Below, in pieces: positions 6,301-10,326 of a stretch of 10,326 bases of DNA. Every line of letters begins with the position of its first letter. The first letter of the stretch is position 1. The notes under the pieces were generated by a model. It had not been told where the DNA came from, made no database searches, and saw nothing but the letters and a program-made list of their open reading frames with translations. The position numbers and the translations under genes are program-made. This stretch comes from Bryobacteraceae bacterium. Lineage in GTDB: Bacteria > Acidobacteriota > Terriglobia > Bryobacterales > Bryobacteraceae. Location: NCBI GenBank assembly GCA_030039005.1, contig JASHQT010000005.1, positions 1 through 10,326 of the forward strand, written 5' to 3'.

Positions 6301-7119
6301 ACCGGCGCGATCTATGTCGCGGGCTCCGGCCAGGGCATTCCCCCGCCGGAGAAAACATCGGCGGGAACACCCGATGTGTCTTTGACTAAGATCGACCCGG
6401 CCAGCACGCCTCCTGTGAGCATCAATTCGATCGGCCCCAGCACGGCGAACGAGTCGGTAACGAACTTGCCGGGGTCTGCTGGCGTTACGATCGCGCCGGG
6501 CGAGCTGATCGCGATCACGGGTTCGAATCTGGGGCCGAGTTCCACGGTGAACGCGCAGCTCGATTCTGATGGGCTGCTTCCGTTCCAGGTAGCGGGCGCC
6601 AGCGTGTCGTTTAACAACTTCCTGGCGCCGTTGATCTCAGTCCAAGCAAACACCATCGTTTGCTTCGCACCATTTGAGATCAGCGGACCCACCCAGGTGA
6701 CGGTGACCGTGAACGGCCAATCGTCAACGCCCGTGCGGGTGCCGGTGGCGCCGAGCGCCGCTTATGTGCTGGCGATCGTCAATCAGGATGGCACGCTGAA
6801 TTCGGCAAATCATCCGGCGCCGCAAGGCTCGGTAGTGACCTTTTATGTCACCGGGCTGGGCGTCACGTCGCCCGCTAGCCAGGACGGCAGCGTGAGCCTG
6901 CCGCCGCTTGCCGTGCCTGCGGCGCCGTCCGACGTGCAGTTTGGCTTGGCGTCAAATCAAGCCAACGTGCAGCCGCAGTTCGAAGCCGCCGCGTACGGGT
7001 TGGTGGCCGGCATCACGCAACTGAACGTTCAGATTCCGGTGGGAACGTACCCGTCGAATCCGGCGGTTGCGGCTCTGGCTGGGAGTGGACCTGCGGTTCA
7101 AATTTATGTCGGGCAGTAG
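3382..7119 (+). CDS. Large secreted SBBP/Asp-box beta-propeller protein with Solibacter-type C-terminus
   Basis: A 1245-residue exported protein, function unknown. Starting at GTG 3382, residues 1-19 are a signal peptide (MSAFKVFFLAVVWLGCVSA). Residues 24-205 are the N-terminal domain usually found ahead of SBBP repeats (IYFEDRRNGIFES, then LYPGIDVVFYGTVGRLEYD, then PLTIDPVVVYEKYFGGS). One SBBP blade follows (about 209-245, ending VTGTTNSADFPST). Five Asp-boxes of the sialidase/BNR type then appear at residues 301, 405, 456, 497 and 540 (for example STDGGMTW, STNGGETF). From about residue 587 to 1000 come at least five more SBBP blades of the form 'LxYSTFxGG...Dx.G..Y.TG.T.S.DFP' joined by FVSKLSAD-type linkers. 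Residues from about 1015 to 1245 match the Solibacter C-terminal domain (INSIGPST, APGELIAITGSNLGP, VVTFYVTGLGV, LNVQIP). No active-site motif is evident; surface adhesion, carbohydrate binding or a structural role are guesses. The last 107 bases overlap the convergent opgC-like gene. Confidence 0.85.
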   Translation: MSAFKVFFLAVVWLGCVSAAVRPDRPIYFEDRRNGIFESHAAGQSIRIHADRVEFGDVTLRFLHASQRARVEGVGAPAPSTYLMRGRTVSLRQYPKARIRNLYPGIDVVFYGTVGRLEYDLELAPGARAGRVRVAIDGARVVRVDGEAVIVETRLGQMRQLAPRIFQNDHGARRPIEGRYVLLAGNEVGFELRKYNHAMPLTIDPVVVYEKYFGGSAVDTGGPVATDAQGNVYVTGTTNSADFPSTNGTKSRLGAPLLAYSNAGKTVMQLPVGTETSVTAIGGTQNGQVLYVATPNGIFVSGDSGASFVPCAALPNPYTYIAATVQAISVDQIDPSRVYVATNVGLFVGTSAGQQWGPLVGGLPATADGTVNVASVEVSPVDHTTLYATVSPYPFYNQAGSIYASIDAGETWQQLNPSYPGEPPVGIAPSSSVVFTLAPNGSDLYVVDANGNLFKSTDGGMTWAQLAAKLYGTVSITFDPSNASTIYVLDNYGLQRSTNGGETFTTISPPLSPGNLDEAFAIDGSGALYLATPAPAIEVSTNGGTSWTTLPQQPNPHVLAGWGGMVFAGVNSPPIPFVTKWSGDGSELLYSTFFGGSFNDAITAITVDAQGEAILAGNTFSADFPLTESISAASPENYSSGFVAKLSADGTQAIYASILGASMGVTVNGLAIDASGAPYITGTTQSPDFPTTGNVLQPNPPSSTCQRVAQAFDYSPSMGTNAFVSKLSADASTLIYSTFLSGSCGSAGADVAVDSAGEAVVVGATNSPDFPVSTNAYQSTFPGGATASTSYPNPVSFGFVSKFSAAGDKLMASSLIGGGFLTAADAVTLDATDDAYITGSTWGITPGATPGAYQPKVNNGCVILGIGPPTPPSGGADAFVLKLDPAFSTAQALTYLGGICDDAGYSIVLQASGNIWVGGSPSAGFPLVTPYEFAGALPVFSGVSAGFVSEFNPDVSQLLFSSYSDGGYLAQDPTGAIYVAGSGQGIPPPEKTSAGTPDVSLTKIDPASTPPVSINSIGPSTANESVTNLPGSAGVTIAPGELIAITGSNLGPSSTVNAQLDSDGLLPFQVAGASVSFNNFLAPLISVQANTIVCFAPFEISGPTQVTVTVNGQSSTPVRVPVAPSAAYVLAIVNQDGTLNSANHPAPQGSVVTFYVTGLGVTSPASQDGSVSLPPLAVPAAPSDVQFGLASNQANVQPQFEAAAYGLVAGITQLNVQIPVGTYPSNPAVAALAGSGPAVQIYVGQ
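4282..5022 (+). repeat. Five Asp-box (BNR) repeats inside the propeller protein
   Basis: SGDSGASF (from 4282), SIDAGETW (from 4594), STDGGMTW (from 4747), STNGGETF (from 4870) and STNGGTSW (from 4999) follow the Asp-box pattern SxDxGxTW. The last four are spaced 41 to 51 residues apart; the first gap is about twice that, so one degenerate blade may be missing from the count. Asp-boxes are structural turns of sialidase-like propellers and do not by themselves imply an enzyme. Confidence 0.75.
5137..6330 (+). repeat. SBBP beta-propeller repeats
   Basis: Successive units contain a strand like LLYSTFFGGS, IYASILGAS, LIYSTFLSGS, LMASSLIGGG, ALTYLGGI, LLFSSYSDGG. Each is followed by a 'VD..G.A...G.T.S.DFP' strand and a linker such as GFVAKLSADG, AFVSKLSADA, GFVSKFSAAG, AFVLKLDPAF, GFVSEFNPDV. 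Later units are more degenerate. At the DNA level AAGCTGAGCGCGGATG is repeated exactly at 5314-5329 and 5557-5572. Confidence 0.75.
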
Positions 7120-8344
7120 CCGAGGCCGAGGTGCGGCGTTTCTCGACACGATCGGCCACCAGGAACAGCCCGGCGAGCGTGATGGCGATGACGAAAGGAT
7201 CCAGCCACGGGGCGAAGTGCGGGTCGCTTCCGGAGGCCAGACCAAGGAAGACCAGGCAGAGCACGACGTGAGCGGTGAAGACTTCGAGCGAAGTCCGGCC
7301 GAGCGCGGCCAGACGGCGGCCGAGGCGCGTATCGGCCAGCGGCGAACCGAAGCGCAGAAGCAGCACGCCCAGGGCGGCGGCGTCAACCAGCCGCAGAATG
7401 CTTAAGCGCCATTTGTTGACCAGAATGTCGAAGAGCGCGGGACCGGTGAGCACGTCGAACGCGGTGTGGCGGCAGACAAAGAGCGCGAGTGCGACGCCGG
7501 CGCTCGATACGACCAGCCAACGCGGAATGCGGAGCTTAGTGAACAGCGATCTTTCCTTGGCGGCGCCCAGGCACAGGCCGATGGTCCACAGGAATTGCCA
7601 GCCGAACAGATCGAACGCGCCGGTTTCATTCAGCGGAATCGGGAAGCCGAAATGCACCGCCGCCGCGAAGAGCCACTCGCGCAGGTGAAACTGCGCCAAC
7701 AGCCAAACCACGCCGCTTGCAAACAGGACCGAGCGCCAGCCCCAGCGCTTCGCGACGCCCAGAAGCAGAGGCGTGGCGAGCATGAAGATGACGTACATCG
7801 GCAGGATATCGAGCAGCGGCGGATTGTAAATTAATGCCGGTGCCGCGACGAGCGCGCGGAGCGGGTGCGCGAGGTAGAAATCCAGCAGATTCTGAAGCGG
7901 GATGCGGTGCAGCCAGGCAGCCGCGGCGGCGCAGACCGAGAAGGCGAAGGCCAGCAGCGCCAGATGGTAGCCATAAATCCGTAGCATGCGGCGCACCAGT
8001 TTTTGGCGGGCGACCCGCGGCCCGTATTTTTCGGCCGCGTTCTGCTGAATCCGGCCAATCAAAACCGCGGCCATGAGGATGAATCCTTCGGCGGCGGAGA
8101 CGTATCCGACCATCTGATTCGAATACGGGCTCACGCGAGTGGGCAGGTGCGTCAGCGTCATCCAAACCAGCAGGAAGCCGCGTAGCGCATCCAGGGCGAG
8201 GATGCGTTGAAAATCTTTACCGGGTTTTACGGAAGTGACGGGAAATGTTTTCCAAGTCTGTTCCGTCTCAGTGCGCACTATTACCGGTATCGACAGACTC
8301 ACACCTTTGAGATTAGCCCCAGGCCTTTCGGGTTTCGAAATCAT
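7013..8344 (-). CDS. OpgC-family membrane protein (acyltransferase-like)
   Basis: A 443-residue integral membrane protein with about ten hydrophobic segments. The N-terminal signature LALDALRGFLLVWMTLTHLP (residues 49-68) has the Asp-x-x-Arg-Gly and membrane His typical of the OpgC/acyltransferase-3 group; GYVSAAEGFILMAAVLIGR (from residue 80) is also typical of OpgC. In Escherichia coli, OpgC transfers succinyl groups from the cytoplasm to periplasmic glucans. No opgG or opgH is nearby, so the acceptor here is unknown. Residues 1-44 before the family signature are polar and encoded by DNA of about 50% GC; the true start may be a downstream in-frame GTG (8302 or 8278), and no good Shine-Dalgarno supports any choice. 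The family-like part ends near VADRVEKRR; residues 405-443 are a Pro/Ser/Glu-rich tail that lies mostly antisense to the 3' end of the propeller gene. The gene starts back-to-back with gnd. Confidence 0.8.
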   Translation of the reverse strand: MISKPERPGANLKGVSLSIPVIVRTETEQTWKTFPVTSVKPGKDFQRILALDALRGFLLVWMTLTHLPTRVSPYSNQMVGYVSAAEGFILMAAVLIGRIQQNAAEKYGPRVARQKLVRRMLRIYGYHLALLAFAFSVCAAAAAWLHRIPLQNLLDFYLAHPLRALVAAPALIYNPPLLDILPMYVIFMLATPLLLGVAKRWGWRSVLFASGVVWLLAQFHLREWLFAAAVHFGFPIPLNETGAFDLFGWQFLWTIGLCLGAAKERSLFTKLRIPRWLVVSSAGVALALFVCRHTAFDVLTGPALFDILVNKWRLSILRLVDAAALGVLLLRFGSPLADTRLGRRLAALGRTSLEVFTAHVVLCLVFLGLASGSDPHFAPWLDPFVIAITLAGLFLVADRVEKRRTSASATARHKFEPQVHSQPEPQPPDSTGTFPPESERSVA

Positions 8345-8370
8345 CGTAACACGCTGCTATGCTGAATCGT

Positions 8371-9390
8371 ATGCAACTGGGCATGATTGGTTTGGGTCGC
8401 ATGGGCGCCAACATGGTGCGCCGGCTCATCAAGGGCGGTCACGAATGCGTGGTTTTCGACATGAATCCGGGCAACGTGGCGCAACTTGGTAAGGAAGGCG
8501 CAACCGGTTCCGGAACGCTCGACGAATTCGTGAAGAAGTTGAAGCCGCCGCGGGCGGTTTGGCTGATGGTGCCGGCGGGCGTGGTGGATCAGACCCTCAG
8601 TGAACTGACCTCGCGCATGCAAAAGGGTGACATCATCATCGACGGCGGCAATTCGTACTACATCGACGACATTCGGCGCGCGAAGGAGTTGAAGCAAGCC
8701 GGCATCCATTATGCCGACGTGGGCACCAGCGGCGGCGTGTGGGGTTTGGAGCGCGGCTATTGTTTGATGATCGGGGGCGAGCCGGAAACCGTGAAGCACC
8801 TGGATCCGATCTTCAAGACACTCGCGCCGGGGCGGGGAAGCATCGATCGTACGCCGGGTCGCGAGAAGGTGGGCGGCACGGCCGAAGAAGGCTACCTGCA
8901 TTGCGGGCCGGTGGGCGGCGGGCACTTCGTGAAAATGGTGCACAACGGGATCGAGTACGGCATCATGGCCGCGTACGCCGAGGGCTTGAACGTTCTGCAT
9001 CACGCCGACGTCGGCAGCAAACACGCGGGCGAATCCGACGCCGAGACCACGCCGCTGCGCAATCCGGAACATTACCAATACGACTTCAACCTGGCCGACG
9101 TGACCGAAGTGTGGCGGCGCGGCAGCGTGGTGGCGTCCTGGCTGCTGGATTTGACCGCGATCTCGCTGCTGGATTCTCCCAAGCTCGAGAAGTTTTCGGG
9201 CCGCGTGTCGGATTCGGGCGAAGGCCGCTGGACCATACTGGCGGCCATCGACGAAGGCGCGCCGGTACCCGTGCTGAGCGCGGCGCTGTATGACCGGTTC
9301 GCGTCACGCGGAGAAGCCGAGTTCGCGAACAAGCTGCTTTCGGCGATGCGGTTTCAGTTCGGCGGGCACATCGAGCGAACCGGAAGTTAG
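8371..9390 (+). CDS. gnd: 6-phosphogluconate dehydrogenase, decarboxylating, short form
   Basis: A cytosolic enzyme of the pentose phosphate pathway that oxidatively decarboxylates 6-phosphogluconate to ribulose 5-phosphate. At 339 residues it is of the short form rather than the roughly 470-residue long form. Visible motifs are the Rossmann glycines GLGRMGANM (residues 7-15), FDMNP with Asp30 at the end of the second strand, [16 protein letters not shown] (88-97), [15 protein letters not shown] (116-130), and the catalytic segment [16 protein letters not shown], in which Lys188 and Glu195 keep the seven-residue spacing of the catalytic Lys183/Glu190 pair of the E. coli enzyme. Asp30, where NADP-specific enzymes have Asn-Arg-Ser, suggests NAD+ use; this is inference. 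I prefer ATG 8371 ([12 protein letters not shown]), the usual family start; ATG 8359 adds four residues. Neither has a Shine-Dalgarno. The divergent opgC-like gene starts only 14 to 26 bases away, so the promoter probably lies within the first codons annotated for that gene. Confidence 0.92.
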   Translation: MQLGMIGLGRMGANMVRRLIKGGHECVVFDMNPGNVAQLGKEGATGSGTLDEFVKKLKPPRAVWLMVPAGVVDQTLSELTSRMQKGDIIIDGGNSYYIDDIRRAKELKQAGIHYADVGTSGGVWGLERGYCLMIGGEPETVKHLDPIFKTLAPGRGSIDRTPGREKVGGTAEEGYLHCGPVGGGHFVKMVHNGIEYGIMAAYAEGLNVLHHADVGSKHAGESDAETTPLRNPEHYQYDFNLADVTEVWRRGSVVASWLLDLTAISLLDSPKLEKFSGRVSDSGEGRWTILAAIDEGAPVPVLSAALYDRFASRGEAEFANKLLSAMRFQFGGHIERTGS

Positions 9391-9408
9391 AATCGGCTCG
9401 CGATAAAT

Positions 9409-9438
9409 CTGTCATAGCCGTGTAACGACGCGTAAATA
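9409..9438 (+). promoter_or_regulatory. Possible promoter of the TonB-receptor gene
   Basis: CTGTCA (9409-9414, four of six matching TTGACA) is followed after 18 bases by TAAATA (9433-9438) in an AT-richer 79-base gap between gnd and the receptor gene. Both boxes are imperfect, so this is a weak candidate. Confidence 0.25.
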
Positions 9439-9460
9439 TTCGCTTGTTAGGATCGCCCGA

Positions 9461-9464
9461 GAGG
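9461..9464 (+). promoter_or_regulatory. Ribosome binding site of the TonB-receptor gene
   Basis: GAGG (within GAGAGG, 9459-9464) lies five bases before the ATG at 9470, at ideal spacing. Together with the following signal peptide it fixes the start. Confidence 0.65.
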
Positions 9465-9469
9465 TCCTC

Positions 9470-10326
9470 ATGAGGCGAATCTTTTTCCATAAGCGGTTCT
9501 TTGTGTGTCTCGTTTCGTGTATTCTCACGGCGCTCGCATGTTCGCCCAACGTGTTCGCCCAATTTGAAACTTCTGAAGTCCTCGGTACGGTGCATGACGC
9601 GTCGAACGCGCCGGTTCCTAACGCCGATGTAACGCTGGCCAATCAGCAGACCGGGATTGAGAACAAAGCCGCCACCAATGCGAGCGGCGAGTACGATTTC
9701 TTCAATGTGCCGGCGGGCGTGTACACGGTGAAGGCGGAACATGCGGGGTTTTCGGTGGCCACCGCGGCGGACGTTCAGGTGCAGGTGAACGCGCGGCAGC
9801 GCGTGGATCTCGCGATGGCGGTAGGCCAGGTGTCGGAAAGCGTGAACGTGACGGCTGCGGCTTCTCCGCTGAACACCGATACGAGCGAACATAGCCAGGT
9901 GATTGGAACCCTGCCGACGGTGGAATTGCCGCTGAACGGGCGCGATCCCACGCAATTGGCGCTGCTGGCGACCAACACGGTGGAATCGCCCATCGCGGTT
10001 TCGTTCGGCCCCACGGGCACGCCGCGTGAGGGCGCCTTTAACGTGAACGGCATGCGCAGCACCTACAATTTTTTCTTGTTGGATGGCATGGACAACACCG
10101 AGTACGGAACCAGCAATCAGTCCTATTCGGCCCAGGTGGTGCAGCTTTCCCCGGACGCACTGGCGGAATTTCGCGTGATCACGAGCAACTACAGCGCCGA
10201 ATATGGACGCGTGGGAGGCGCGGTGGTGAACGCCGTGATGCGCAGCGGCACCAACCAGTTTCATGGAAGCGCATACGAATTCTTTCGCAACACCGATCTC
10301 AACGCCGCCGGATACGATTTCGGTTC
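9470..10326 (+). CDS. TonB-dependent receptor with carboxypeptidase-regulatory domain (3' end outside window)
   Basis: The first 285 residues of an outer-membrane receptor of the Oar-like type abundant in Acidobacteriota; the full family length is usually around 1000 residues or more, so most of the barrel is missing here. Residues 1-31 are a signal peptide (MRRIFFHKRFFVCLVSCILT, ending NVFAQ). Residues about 35-117 are the carboxypeptidase-regulatory-like beta-sandwich (VLGTVHDASNAPVPNADVTL, then SGEYDFFNVPAGVYTVKAE). A plug domain follows, with VELPLNGRDPTQLALL, FNVNGMRSTYNFFLLDGMDN, LSPDALAEFRVITSNYSAEY and VMRSGTNQFHGSAYEFFRN, all close to the consensus of this family. These receptors are thought to import large substrates using TonB energy; the substrate cannot be read from the sequence. 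The gene lies 79 bases after gnd in the same direction, with its own ribosome binding site and probably its own promoter. Confidence 0.9.
   Translation, partial: MRRIFFHKRFFVCLVSCILTALACSPNVFAQFETSEVLGTVHDASNAPVPNADVTLANQQTGIENKAATNASGEYDFFNVPAGVYTVKAEHAGFSVATAADVQVQVNARQRVDLAMAVGQVSESVNVTAAASPLNTDTSEHSQVIGTLPTVELPLNGRDPTQLALLATNTVESPIAVSFGPTGTPREGAFNVNGMRSTYNFFLLDGMDNTEYGTSNQSYSAQVVQLSPDALAEFRVITSNYSAEYGRVGGAVVNAVMRSGTNQFHGSAYEFFRNTDLNAAGYDFG

Noticed and set aside
9086..10264. 392-residue open frame on the minus strand opposite gnd and the receptor gene
   Set aside because: It crosses two well-recognised plus-strand genes and the gap between them, and its translation is Arg/His-rich low-information sequence.
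1..10326. Defence island, CRISPR array, mobile element or biosynthetic cluster
   Set aside because: No direct-repeat array, transposase, integrase, nuclease or synthase-like protein is encoded; the repeats seen are protein-level propeller repeats.

Overview
The window looks like chromosomal DNA from an acidobacterium, most likely of the Solibacter/Bryobacterales group. The base composition is high in GC (about 65-70% in most genes). A very large secreted protein carries SBBP-type repeats and a C-terminal region of about 212-230 residues that matches my memory of the 'Solibacter uncharacterized C-terminal domain' (TIGR03437). The last gene is a carboxypeptidase-regulatory-domain TonB-dependent receptor of the kind greatly expanded in Acidobacteriota. 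This placement rests on family recognition, not on a database search.

Layout, left to right. At 1-140 (minus) is a small Cys-rich metallothionein-like gene with an excellent ribosome binding site, but its reading frame is broken by one missing base. At 279-653 (plus) is a small Tyr/Gly-rich lipoprotein. A convergent gene at 701-1273 (minus) encodes a secreted, possibly DUF5666-like protein of unusually low GC; it starts only 14 bases after the 3' CCA of a tRNA-Leu(CAA) gene (1288-1376, minus). Diverging from the tRNA is a KimA-like APC-superfamily permease with a cytosolic C-terminal domain (1455-3317, plus). It is followed by the 1245-residue secreted beta-propeller protein (3382-7119, plus). 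An OpgC-family membrane acyltransferase-like gene (8344-7013, minus) converges on this gene and overlaps its last 107 bases. Divergent from opgC, with almost no gap, is a short-form 6-phosphogluconate dehydrogenase gene (8371-9390, plus). The window ends inside a TonB-dependent receptor gene (9470 onward, plus).

The genes do not form one pathway. Strand switches occur repeatedly, gaps are short, and only kimA-like/propeller and gnd/receptor run in the same direction. Three products are predicted to be exported through the general secretion route and one more is an outer-membrane receptor, so cell-envelope functions dominate, with housekeeping genes (tRNA-Leu, gnd, potassium or amino-acid uptake) between them. 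I found no defence system, CRISPR array, transposase or phage gene. The observations most worth a second look are the frameshifted metallothionein, the tRNA-mRNA junction next to a low-GC gene, the propeller nested in a propeller, and the C-terminal tail of the OpgC protein written antisense to its neighbour.
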